Assembly (NCBI GenBank): GCA_964489425.1
Contig: CAZAYP010000026.1
Span: 1 to 64,000, forward strand
Direction: 5' to 3'
Origin: CAZAYP01 sp964489425 [NCBI: uncultured Verrucomicrobiota bacterium]
Lineage (GTDB): Bacteria; Verrucomicrobiota; Kiritimatiellia; RZYC01
Length of the DNA: 64,000 nucleotides
Both the position numbers and the translations under genes were made by a program. The notes under the pieces were generated by a model. It did not search any database and had not been told where the DNA came from. It worked only from the letters and a program-made list of their open reading frames with translations. Shown piece by piece: positions 26,922 to 36,405 of this stretch; the stretch's first letter is position 1; each line of letters begins with the position of its first letter.

Positions 26922-28277
26922 TTACCGCTCCCGTTCCAGCAGCCGCACCATGTCCTCGGCGCGCTTTTCGGCCATGACCCGGTGGCGGGCCTCGGAGATG
27001 ATGCGCACGATTTGCTGGGTGCGCGAGGGCCGCACGTGCACCCAGCCGTCCGGCCAGTCCATGCGCAGCCCGTCGGTGTGGTCCACGCTGCCGGCGGTCG
27101 TTACCAGCGCGTGGCGTTTGACCATCTCCAGCGCCTGGTAGGCGGCCTGGGACCCGAGGGGGATGTTGCGTTTCACGATGGCGTAGCGCGGCAGCGCGCG
27201 CAGGATCTTCGAGACCGGCCGGCCGGTCTGGGCCATGGCCTCGAGGATCAGCCCCATCATCAGGAACCCGTCGAAGGCCGGCCCGAACGCGGGCCAGGCC
27301 GCGCTGCCGCTGCCCTCGCCGCCGACCATGCCCTGGGCGTCGGCCAGCTCGGCCAGGATGTAGGCCTGGCCGACGCGGGTCTTGATCAGCGGCACACCGT
27401 GGCGCGCGGCCAGGTCGTCGATGGTGCGCGTGGTGCAGCAGTTGGTGACCACCGGCCCGGCGCGCTTGCCCAGAACATGGTCGGCCACGATGGCGAAAGT
27501 GTACTCCTCGCTGGCCGGCTCGCCGTCCTCGGTCACGATCGAGAGGCGCCCCATGTCGCTGCTCAGCACGAATCCCACGTGGCCCTGGACGTGCCGGATA
27601 AAGGCGGCCAGTTGGATGGCGCTGCGCGGCCGCGGCTCCGGCTCGCGCGCCAGGTACCCCGAGGGCTCGCCGTTGATCGGGACCAGGTCGAACCCGAGCT
27701 TCTCGGCAAAGGCGGCCAGGAACGGACATCCGGAGCCGCCCACCGGGTCGATCAGCACGCGGAACCGCGCCGCGCGGATGGCGGCCACGTCCAGGTGCGC
27801 CTGGAGCACGTCAAAATACGCGGCGCTGTGGTCGGTCACGTCCCGCACCCGGCCCAGGTGCTGCCAGTCTTGTTTGAGGAAATCGCCGCCATGAAACAGG
27901 TCGAGCACCTTTTCGCCGCCCATGGGTTCGAGGAACGCGCCGTCCGCGCCGATCAGCAGGATGGAGTTCCAGCCCATGCCGCTGTGGGCGCCGGTGATGG
28001 AGAGGCCGCCGGCCGCTTGGTACTGCGGCACGGCAAACTGGAGCATGGGCGTCGGGCACACTCCCAGGTCCAGCACCTCGCAGCCCGCGCTGATCAGGCT
28101 CGCGAGCACGGCGTGGTGAATCATGGGGCTGGAGTAGCGCGTGTCGCGGCAGAGCAGCACCCGGCCACCGTCAACAAAGCTGGCAAACGCGGCGCTGAAA
28201 TCCATGACCGCCGTGGGCGTGAGCGATTCGCCCACGAACCCGCGCATTCCGAAACTGGCTAGACGCAGCGTTTTCAT
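26922..28277 (-). CDS. Degenerate phosphohexomutase paralogue (predicted pseudoenzyme)
   Basis: This 451-residue protein aligns along its whole length with the neighbouring mutase, but the key residues are gone. The phosphoserine loop TASHNP reads TGAHSG (Ser to Ala, Asn to Ser, Pro to Gly). The metal loop DPDGDR reads SSDMGR, losing two of three Asp. The sugar loop keeps GGEGSGS and the phosphate loop keeps RPSRTQQIVRI. Catalysis by the family mechanism looks impossible, while sugar-phosphate binding may remain. The reading frame is open and compact, with a 4-bp overlap to the upstream nucleotidyltransferase gene and 5 nt to the next gene, so it is a maintained gene, perhaps a regulatory or scaffold subunit. 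Confidence 0.82.
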   Translation of the reverse strand: MKTLRLASFGMRGFVGESLTPTAVMDFSAAFASFVDGGRVLLCRDTRYSSPMIHHAVLASLISAGCEVLDLGVCPTPMLQFAVPQYQAAGGLSITGAHSGMGWNSILLIGADGAFLEPMGGEKVLDLFHGGDFLKQDWQHLGRVRDVTDHSAAYFDVLQAHLDVAAIRAARFRVLIDPVGGSGCPFLAAFAEKLGFDLVPINGEPSGYLAREPEPRPRSAIQLAAFIRHVQGHVGFVLSSDMGRLSIVTEDGEPASEEYTFAIVADHVLGKRAGPVVTNCCTTRTIDDLAARHGVPLIKTRVGQAYILAELADAQGMVGGEGSGSAAWPAFGPAFDGFLMMGLILEAMAQTGRPVSKILRALPRYAIVKRNIPLGSQAAYQALEMVKRHALVTTAGSVDHTDGLRMDWPDGWVHVRPSRTQQIVRIISEARHRVMAEKRAEDMVRLLERER

Positions 28278-29611
28278 GCTTGGGGCCGACCGGCCGGGCC
28301 GTTCACGATAATGCCCCGCCGGACCAGTTCCCGTAAAGCTGAAACGCGCGCGCCACCAGCGCCGTGCGGAGCCAGGCGGGCGGCGAGATCGGCGCTGGCG
28401 CCAGGCTCGGCCAGCGCGTCCCAGATGGCGGATGCCAGCGGGTTCAGCAGATGCGTGTGATCCGTGGCCTGGTCGTGCAGCAGGATGGCGCCATCGGCCA
28501 GCCGCGCCGCGCCAAAAGGTCCGCGCCGCCACATCGCGTCCGGCGCGCGCGCTGGCCGGCGACGGTTGGCGAGGGCCTGACGCAGGCTGCCCGTCAGCAC
28601 AGAAACCAGCGCCTGCCGTTCACGGGCCCGGCCCTGGCCGGCCACCCGTTGCGCAAAAAACATCACCCCCACGTGGCGCCGGAACCGTGCCAGCGGGCCG
28701 CGGTCCGGGCCCCAGCCCACGCGCGCCCGGCCCCAGCGTTCGTAGGCCGATGGCGCCAAGCTGCATCCAGTCCAGCGCGCTTCCGGCCACGGCGGGCCGA
28801 ACAGCTCCGCGGCCAGGTTCCAGGCGCGCGCCACCAGATCGGCGCGGCCGGTCAACGCGGCCAGTTCCTGGAATCGGGCGCGGCCGGCAGCGTCCAGCCG
28901 GCGCAGCAGCCAGGCCACCTCGAACAGGTTGCGCAGCAGTGGTGAATCGATCGGGTTGCTCAGGGCATGGATGGCCTGGTGCACAACCAGGGCGGCCGGG
29001 TCCAGCTTGTACGCGTGGGGCGGCGCGTCCGAGCGCCAGCGGACCCGCGCATCCCAGGCGGCTTGGATGAACGGGGCGGCCAGCGGGGGGGTCAGTAGGT
29101 TGGTGTGGATTTCCACCAGCATTTGCCAGGCCGGCTTGATGAGCGCGCGGCCGTGGTGATGGTGCGGGAGGCCGTGTCCGGCGATGAAGCCCGCCTGCAA
29201 CAGGCGCTGCTCGGCGCGCTCCGCGTCCGCCGCGCTGTGCACGAGCAGGTCCAGGTCGCCCATGGGCCGTTCACATTCCTCCGCGTACAGGCAGGTCAGC
29301 AGCGCGGCACCTTTGAGCACCACGAGGTCCAGGCCCTGGAGCAAGTCGATCACGCGGTTGCGCGCATGGTTTTGCGCGAGGGACTCGCGGACGGCCCGGC
29401 TGTAAGCGGCAGCCAGTTCGCGTTGCGCATCCGGCGGCAGGTCCAGGCCGGATGACCGCCGGGCGAGCCATGGGCCGAGATCGTTTTCCTCCACGAGCGC
29501 CAGCCAGCGGGACCAGCGCGGCGGCGGCGCAACCGGGCCGCCCGCGCCTGGCCATGCGGCAGCCACGGCCAGGTGGCGGCACAGGGCGGTGAGTTCGCGG
29601 GGGTAGGCCAT
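28274..29611 (-). CDS. Nucleotidyltransferase (NTP_transf_5-like) fused to a PqqD-like domain
   Basis: This 445-residue protein has an N-terminal polymerase-beta-like nucleotidyltransferase core (about residues 95-160), VVLKGAALLTCLYAEECERP then MGDLDLLV with the D-x-D metal pair. A middle helical region follows. At about 355-440 there is a winged-helix module of the PqqD/RiPP-recognition type (ARLADGAILLHDQATDHTHL, LNPLASAIWDAL). PqqD domains hold leader peptides for modifying enzymes. HPr-rel-A loci associated with exosortase organisms combine such domains with HprK-related kinases. It starts 3 nt after the kinase gene and overlaps the next gene by 4 bp. Confidence 0.75.
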   Translation of the reverse strand: MAYPRELTALCRHLAVAAAWPGAGGPVAPPPRWSRWLALVEENDLGPWLARRSSGLDLPPDAQRELAAAYSRAVRESLAQNHARNRVIDLLQGLDLVVLKGAALLTCLYAEECERPMGDLDLLVHSAADAERAEQRLLQAGFIAGHGLPHHHHGRALIKPAWQMLVEIHTNLLTPPLAAPFIQAAWDARVRWRSDAPPHAYKLDPAALVVHQAIHALSNPIDSPLLRNLFEVAWLLRRLDAAGRARFQELAALTGRADLVARAWNLAAELFGPPWPEARWTGCSLAPSAYERWGRARVGWGPDRGPLARFRRHVGVMFFAQRVAGQGRARERQALVSVLTGSLRQALANRRRPARAPDAMWRRGPFGAARLADGAILLHDQATDHTHLLNPLASAIWDALAEPGASADLAARLAPHGAGGARVSALRELVRRGIIVNGPAGRPQA

Positions 29612-29614
29612 GGG

Positions 29615-30481
29615 TCAGGCGGCGCAGAGCTTGAGGATGGTTGCGGCGGCGGCCCGCGAATCGCTGTATTCCATCAGGCAGGCCGGGACGCCTGACCAGC
29701 GGGCGATCAGGGCCAGGGCCCGCGGATCGCGGTTCAGGCCGCCCAGGCACTGCTGCTGCAGGACCACGGCCGTCTCGGGTGGGGCCAGGCGGATCACGTG
29801 GGGCGCAGCCGGATGGCGCGGGCTGAAGTCCGGCACCACGATCAGGCCCGGTGGCGGCAGCCGTACGCCGGGTTGAATGGCTTCCGCCACGGCGTGGTAG
29901 CTCAACGGGCCGCGCTGTTCCGACTGCCACACCGGCCGGGCCTGAAACAGCGGGAACGAGGCCTGCTTGATGGTGACCGCCTTGGGGTAAGCTTCCAGGC
30001 TGCCATCGTCGAGCCGGGCGAAAACCAGCTCATCGCCGCCGTAGCAGGCGCCGCTTTGGGCCAGGCACAAGGCCAGGGTGGATTTGCCGCTGCCCTTGTT
30101 TCCCACCATCCACACGGTTTGGCCGTTAACCACCGTGGCCGCGGCGTGGAAGGCCATGCGGTCCCCGCGCTGCTGGATGGCCAGCCCGTTCAGCGAGATT
30201 TCGAGGTAAGGCGCCAGGCTGGCCGGGGCGGGGATGGAAAATATCGGCTGCCCATCCGCCCACACGCGGCCCGCGCCAAGGCCCTCAACGCAGGGTAGAT
30301 CCAAACAAACCCGTTGGCCCCCTGGATCGTGGTGGGAGGGCGGGCGCAGGAAGGCGCCAAACACCTGGTTCAGTGCGGGGCACAGGGGAGACGCTGATCC
30401 AGCGGCAATAAAAAAGCCGGGCAACAATTCCCAATGTTGGTATTCCGAGGTATCTGCCACGACACCCCCGCCGCAATTCAT
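29615..30481 (-). CDS. HprK-related Ser kinase (HprK-rel-A type)
   Basis: This 288-residue protein has the HPr-kinase P-loop WMVGNKGSGKSTLALCL at about residues 125-141, followed by GACYGGDELVFARLDD in the position of the HprK catalytic Asp region. It lacks the long N-terminal domain of true HPr kinase/phosphorylase, and its C-terminus has no clear copy of the HprK signature. Relatives in RiPP clusters phosphorylate a Ser on a precursor peptide; true HprK phosphorylates HPr-Ser46. There is no HPr gene here, whereas a small peptide gene ending QSSV lies 17 nt upstream, so that peptide is the leading substrate candidate. Confidence 0.75.
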   Translation of the reverse strand: MNCGGGVVADTSEYQHWELLPGFFIAAGSASPLCPALNQVFGAFLRPPSHHDPGGQRVCLDLPCVEGLGAGRVWADGQPIFSIPAPASLAPYLEISLNGLAIQQRGDRMAFHAAATVVNGQTVWMVGNKGSGKSTLALCLAQSGACYGGDELVFARLDDGSLEAYPKAVTIKQASFPLFQARPVWQSEQRGPLSYHAVAEAIQPGVRLPPPGLIVVPDFSPRHPAAPHVIRLAPPETAVVLQQQCLGGLNRDPRALALIARWSGVPACLMEYSDSRAAAATILKLCAA

Positions 30482-30498
30482 GGGGAACAGCTGCGGGT

Positions 30499-30675
30499 CT
30501 AAACGCTGGATTGCGCCTTGGCTTCAGTGGGTGCCATGGTGGTAACCAACGCCACGGCCACGCCCAGGATCGCCGTCATCTTCAGCGCCTCCCGCCGCGT
30601 GCGCTTACGGGTGGCCAGCTTCTCCAGCCGGTCGCCGATCGATTCTGGCTTTTGGTCCGTCATGGCGTTACCCAT
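30499..30675 (-). CDS. 58-residue putative precursor peptide with Tat-like segment, head of kinase operon
   Basis: The frame from ATG 30675 (or ATG 30663, 54 residues) to TAG 30499 encodes a charged helix (ESIGDRLEKLATRKRT), then TRREALK, which fits the Tat consensus (S/T)RRxFLK with Ala for Phe, a hydrophobic stretch (MTAILGVAVALVTTMA), an Ala-x-Ala type site (EAKA) and the terminus QSSV. It is the first gene of the operon, 17 nt before the HprK-related kinase gene. Two adjacent Ser near the C-terminus are possible phospho-acceptors. Ribosome sites before both ATGs are weak. It may be a RiPP-like precursor or a tiny membrane-anchored kinase target; both are inference. Confidence 0.6.
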   Translation of the reverse strand: MGNAMTDQKPESIGDRLEKLATRKRTRREALKMTAILGVAVALVTTMAPTEAKAQSSV

Positions 30676-30762
30676 TTAGATGGACATGCATATATCAAGT
30701 CCACCTACTAACTAGGGAACACCACGCGGCATAAAAAGTCAAGCGCTTTTCAGAAAGAAATA

Positions 30763-31344
30763 TCAGTACTGGATGACGACGAACTCGCCGCGCCGGTTCT
30801 GGCTCCAGGCGCTTTCGTCATGGTTCACGTCCGCGGGCTGTTCTTCGCCGAGACTCTTGGTCTGGACGCGATTGCCGTCAACGCCCAAGCCCACCAGGTA
30901 GGCGCGAACCGCCAGGGCCCGGCGCTCACCCAGGGCCAGGTTGTACTCGTTGCTGCCGCGCTCGTCGGTGTTGCCTTCCACGACCACGGCCACCCCGGGG
31001 TTGCTGGACAGGTAGCTGGCAACCGCTTCGATGGCCGGCCGCTCGGACTCGTTGACCTGGGAACTGTCGTAATCAAAGTACACCTTGGCAAACTGGCTGC
31101 TGTCGAGTTCGATGGCCCCTTCGCCCGGGCGGCCGCTCAAGGGCATTCCGTTCTCATCAAAGCCCGTCGTAGAAATGTCCGACCCGTAGACGCCCCCAAT
31201 ATTGTCCGCATCGGTTCCCGTGCCGCCCACGCCGCCCGCGCCGCCAGCCTGGGCGACTTTTTTCTTTGCGCAACCGGTCATGCCGACGACCGCGGCCAGC
31301 CCCACCACCACCACCACTTTGCCCATCCAACCGATCTTATTCAT
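30763..31344 (-). CDS. pal: Peptidoglycan-associated lipoprotein Pal (OmpA-like)
   Basis: This 193-residue lipoprotein has the lipobox VGMTGC, a Gly/Asp-rich linker (about 30-75), and a C-terminal OmpA domain (about 85-193) with VYFDYDSSQV, VVVEGNTDERGSNEYNLALG, RALAVRAYL and QNRRGEFVV. The peptidoglycan-binding Asp and Arg positions are present. Pal ties the outer membrane to peptidoglycan and works with TolB, encoded directly upstream on the same strand. TolA, TolQ and TolR are not in the window. Confidence 0.94.
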   Translation of the reverse strand: MNKIGWMGKVVVVVGLAAVVGMTGCAKKKVAQAGGAGGVGGTGTDADNIGGVYGSDISTTGFDENGMPLSGRPGEGAIELDSSQFAKVYFDYDSSQVNESERPAIEAVASYLSSNPGVAVVVEGNTDERGSNEYNLALGERRALAVRAYLVGLGVDGNRVQTKSLGEEQPADVNHDESAWSQNRRGEFVVIQY

Positions 31345-31406
31345 CTTGCTACCTTTCCTTCAGTTTACTGTTATCCACGCAGTTGTTTTACAAAAATCAA
31401 CGCTGT

Positions 31407-32639
31407 TTATTGCGGTGACCATGCCGGAGACGACCAATCTCCCTGAGCATCCGTGAGTGGTATCCAATCCGAGGTCACTGTGTCAAGTACGATCACTTTG
31501 GACGCGTAGCCCTGGGTGCGCATGCACGCCAGGTGCCGGCCGTCAGGCGCCCACGAGGGATCTTCATAGCTGCCGCCATCGGCGATGGGCAGGGCCGCCA
31601 CCTCGCCGTTCGCCGGATCGACAATGCAGATGGTGTAACTACGGCCTTCCAGGCTGGCATAGGCGATCTTGTTGTTCGGGCCCCAGTCGGGCGCCACGCT
31701 CTCCGCGCCGCGGCTGGTGAGGCGGCGCGGCGCGCCGCCCTGCCGCGAGATCACGTATACGTGCGGCCGGCCGGACTGGTCGGACACATAGGCGATGGAC
31801 TGGCCGTCCGGCGACCACGTGGGGCTGGCTTCCGCGCCGGGCGTGCGCGTCAGGCGCGTCGGCTCGCCGCCGGCAAGATTTTTGACGTACAGTTCAGGAT
31901 TGCCATCCTTGGAAAGAATCAAGGCCACCATCCGGCCGTCCGGGGAAATGGCCGAGCCGGTGTTGAGCCCGGGGTACGCCGCCACCTTGCGGCGCTCGCC
32001 GGTGGTGATGTCCACGGTCCACACGTCGGGGAATTTTTTCAGGAATGACGTGTAGTAGATGCTGCGGCCGTCCGGGCTCCAGGAGGGGAACAGGCTCACG
32101 GAATTGTCGCGGGTCATCTGGCGCAGGTCTTCGCCATCGGCATCGCACAGGTACAGCTCCTTGCTGCCGGTGCGATTGCCGACCATCACGATCTTGGTCG
32201 CGGCGATTCCCTTGCAGCCGGTGACCTCGGCGACAATGTCGTCGGCCACCTTGTGGGCCAGGGCGCGGACATCCGGGCCCGGCGCGCCGTAGGAGCGGCT
32301 CATGCGGATGCGCTGCGCCGCGACCTGGGCCAGCTGGAGCTGCACGATCAGGCGGCTGCCCTGCATCTCGGCGTTGCCCAGGACCCGGTACTCGCCGCCG
32401 CCGGCGCCCGCCAGATCGAACCAGCCGGACCGCCGCAGGTCGTTCTTCAGCACGTTGAGAAACAGCGCCCCGGGGCCTTGCGGCGCGGTCGCCAACCCCG
32501 TCACATCGATCGCGGTTTTCTCGCCCGCGGTTTTCACGATCCTGACCTGCGCCGGGGCGGGCATCGCCCAGGCCCATGCGCCCAGGGCCAGGGCCAGCGT
32601 TGCGGTCCATGCGCGGCCATGCATTTTGCCAGTGTTCAT
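31407..32639 (-). CDS. tolB: Tol-Pal system protein TolB
   Basis: This 410-residue periplasmic protein has a signal peptide (ALALGAWAWAMPAPA), an N-terminal alpha/beta domain (about 35-160, VRIVKTAGEKTAIDVTG) and a C-terminal WD40-like beta-propeller with PD40 repeats (SLFPSWSPDGRSIYYTS, GSAISPDGRMVALIL, ASPTWSPDGQSIAYVSD, SWAPDGRHLACM, SSPAWSPQ). The ATG at 32639 has a strong AGGAGG site. TolB binds Pal and links it to the TolQRA motor. pal follows 62 nt downstream, the standard tolB-pal order. Confidence 0.95.
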   Translation of the reverse strand: MNTGKMHGRAWTATLALALGAWAWAMPAPAQVRIVKTAGEKTAIDVTGLATAPQGPGALFLNVLKNDLRRSGWFDLAGAGGGEYRVLGNAEMQGSRLIVQLQLAQVAAQRIRMSRSYGAPGPDVRALAHKVADDIVAEVTGCKGIAATKIVMVGNRTGSKELYLCDADGEDLRQMTRDNSVSLFPSWSPDGRSIYYTSFLKKFPDVWTVDITTGERRKVAAYPGLNTGSAISPDGRMVALILSKDGNPELYVKNLAGGEPTRLTRTPGAEASPTWSPDGQSIAYVSDQSGRPHVYVISRQGGAPRRLTSRGAESVAPDWGPNNKIAYASLEGRSYTICIVDPANGEVAALPIADGGSYEDPSWAPDGRHLACMRTQGYASKVIVLDTVTSDWIPLTDAQGDWSSPAWSPQ

Positions 32640-32772
32640 CGTCAGTTCCTCCTGTGTTTTATTCGCGGCATGCATTAGCACAGGCGGTCTCAAATAAGAA
32701 ACAAAAAATGGGTCGCGCGCGCCCCGGCGCTGCTGCGGGAGAAATCGGCTGCCGGGCGGCCCAAATCCCCGC

Positions 32773-32800
32773 TTGTAAAAGCAGGCGGCCCGTTTAATAT
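32773..32800 (+). promoter_or_regulatory. Possible sigma70-type promoter upstream of glmS
   Basis: TTGTAA (32773-32778) and TAATAT (32795-32800) are separated by 16 nt, about 75 bp upstream of the glmS start codon in the tolB/glmS divergent gap. Matches to the consensus are partial. Confidence 0.35.
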
Positions 32801-32876
32801 CTGGCGCATCCGAATCCGTGGCCGCTGGGAGCCGGAATCGGATCCGGCCGGCGGAAATGTTCAAGGAGATGGTATC

Positions 32877-34718
<1,842 letters not shown>

Positions 34719-34746
34719 GCGCCGGGCGGCGCGTCAGGGATGCCGC

Positions 34747-34784
34747 GCCCCACCTTCGGAACGTGCGGCGCAGCAAGGTGGGGC
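34747..34784. terminator. Hairpin between convergent glmS and secreted-protein genes
   Basis: GCCCCACCTT (34747-34756) pairs perfectly with AAGGTGGGGC (34775-34784) across an 18-nt loop. It lies in the 104-bp gap between two convergent stop codons and has no clear T-run. It resembles, in sequence, the GC hairpins at 11138-11268 and may be a copy of the same repeat family. Confidence 0.45.
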
Positions 34785-34822
34785 GGGGCCGCCGGACCCG
34801 CCGTCAGGGGATGTCGCGTCCA

Positions 34823-35560
34823 TTACGGCTCTGAACCGCGCTGTTTTTTCGATTTGCCCTTGGCCGGCTTGGCGGCGGTCGCCGCTTTGAGCTCCAGGAT
34901 TTTTGCTTTGATTTTGGTCATCTGTTCCGGCGTCACCGCGGCCAGGTCGGCCAGGTAGTCCGCCAGGTACTCTGCGCGGTTCGTTTCCGCGAGGTCGGCC
35001 CATTGATCTTCGGGCACGGTGAGCGCCCGGGGCCCGCTGGCGGGCTCCGGCAGAAACGCGCCCATGCCATGCAGGGCGATCCATCGCGCGTCGTAGTCGT
35101 GGGGCGTGTCCCGGTCCCACGCGATGGCGCGGTCCAGCGTGCTACGGGCCCGGTCCAAGTCTTCGAACTGCGTGAGCCGGAGCAGGTCCGGCAAGCCCTG
35201 GTTCAACAAGACCACGGTGTCGGCCACGGAAGGATCAGCGCTGCGTTTCACGTCGTACCAGGCGCGGATGCGGCCGGAATACATCCAGAACAGCGCCTCG
35301 TCCGGCTGGCCCTGCGCGAACAGGTAGGCGGCCAGCGGGAAGAACACCGCCGGGCAATACCGGCCGGCATCGCCCAGCACGTCCTGCGCGGCCGCGGCTT
35401 TTTCCTTGGCGCTGCCGGATTCCAGCGCCTCGACCGCGCGCACATCGCGCCGGGTGTCGATCTGCGCATAGACGCCGCTGGGCTTGACGATGTTATCCTC
35501 CGCCCCGGCAGCCAGGCACGCCACGAGCAGGATGGGTCCGACGCGCAACGCGTATTTCAT
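34823..35560 (-). CDS. Secreted protein of unknown function, Lys-rich tail
   Basis: This 245-residue protein starts at ATG 35560 (GGGAACGG upstream). The N-terminus MKYALRVGPILLVACLAAGA is a signal peptide, with a possible lipobox LVAC. The body is helical and Asp/Ala-rich (RYCPAVFFPLAAYLFAQGQ, DEALFWMYSGRIRAWYDVK), somewhat TPR-like without a clear repeat. The C-terminal 25 residues are Lys-rich (KAATAAKPAKGKSKKQRG). I do not recognise the family. It follows the two membrane-protein genes on the same strand, with a 19-nt gap, likely as an operon. Confidence 0.7.
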   Translation of the reverse strand: MKYALRVGPILLVACLAAGAEDNIVKPSGVYAQIDTRRDVRAVEALESGSAKEKAAAAQDVLGDAGRYCPAVFFPLAAYLFAQGQPDEALFWMYSGRIRAWYDVKRSADPSVADTVVLLNQGLPDLLRLTQFEDLDRARSTLDRAIAWDRDTPHDYDARWIALHGMGAFLPEPASGPRALTVPEDQWADLAETNRAEYLADYLADLAAVTPEQMTKIKAKILELKAATAAKPAKGKSKKQRGSEP

Positions 35561-35579
35561 GGGCCGTTCCCTGGCTGGA

Positions 35580-36383
35580 TTAGTTCGCGTGTGCGGCGGG
35601 GCGCGGGGCCTTGCGCGCGCCGGCGCCTTCACCCAGGCAGTCGATCCAGTGGGTGAGGAAGAACTTTTTCTCCGCCTCGAAGAAGTGCTCGCCGCGGCCG
35701 ATGATCGGCCGCAGGGTGGTGGTCATCTGCAGCGTCACAAACAGGAAGATCAGGCTCCACAGGGTGATGTGCTTGAGGCTGGCGCCGCCCAGTTGGCGGA
35801 ACGCCAGCCGCATGAAGCGCAGGCCGTAGTGCACGCCGATGAACCAGAACACCAGGTTCAGCGCGCCCATGAACGCGATCGCGCCCGTGGACTGGGCGAA
35901 GATGAACGTCACCGGCGCAAACCCCAGCAGCAGCAGGGCCGCGATGGCCAGCGTGCCGCACAGGATGCCGACGATGTCTTCCAGCCGCGCGTCCGACCCG
36001 GACAGGCAGGTGAAGATGTAGAGGCTCGGCAGGCACAGGAACGCGCTGAACAAGGCGCCCAGCGCGATTTTTACCGGCGCCACCCAGAGCTGGCTGCCCC
36101 AGCTGAACGTGCCCACGGTCACGCCGAACGCCAGCAGGCAGTACAGCGCCGCGCGGACTTCGTAGCGCACCACGTCGCGCCGTTGCTCGGTGCGCAGGGC
36201 CGGCACGATGCGGGCGGGGTGCTTGAGCAGCGATTCCACGATCACCCCCAAGGTCAGGTGCGCGGGCAGGGGGGGCGGTGGGGCCACAGGCTCGGCGGCC
36301 GCCGGGGGGGGCGCGGGCGGCGTGGCGGGCGGTGGCTGGGGCGGGGTGGGGGCGGCCGCGGGCTGGGTTTCGGAAGTGCTCAT
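35580..36383 (-). CDS. Multi-pass membrane protein with Pro/Ala-rich N-terminus
   Basis: This 267-residue protein has a 40-residue cytoplasm-like Pro/Ala-rich head (PPPATPPAPPPAAAEP), then about five hydrophobic helices including LYCLLAFGVTVGTFSWGSQ, ALFSAFLCLPSLYIFTCL and LLLLGFAPVTFIFAQS. Topology and segments such as GFAPVTFIF match the next upstream gene product (SFAPITLFI), so the two look like distant paralogues. No known domain is recognised; a Yip1-like fold is possible. It lies in a three-gene operon with its paralogue and a secreted protein. Confidence 0.7.
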   Translation of the reverse strand: MSTSETQPAAAPTPPQPPPATPPAPPPAAAEPVAPPPPLPAHLTLGVIVESLLKHPARIVPALRTEQRRDVVRYEVRAALYCLLAFGVTVGTFSWGSQLWVAPVKIALGALFSAFLCLPSLYIFTCLSGSDARLEDIVGILCGTLAIAALLLLGFAPVTFIFAQSTGAIAFMGALNLVFWFIGVHYGLRFMRLAFRQLGGASLKHITLWSLIFLFVTLQMTTTLRPIIGRGEHFFEAEKKFFLTHWIDCLGEGAGARKAPRPAAHAN

Positions 36384-36405
36384 TTAGGATCCTCCTTTTG
36401 CTGGT

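Noticed and set aside
1365-30481. A functional link between the EIIA fusion and the HprK-related kinase as one PTS
   Set aside because: They are 28 kb apart, on different transcripts, and no HPr, EI or permease is present; the kinase sits tightly beside a peptide gene instead.
32640-32876. glmS ribozyme/riboswitch upstream of glmS
   Set aside because: I looked for the cleavage-site and pseudoknot core in the 237-bp gap and saw no matching arrangement; only a weak promoter and a Shine-Dalgarno sequence are visible.
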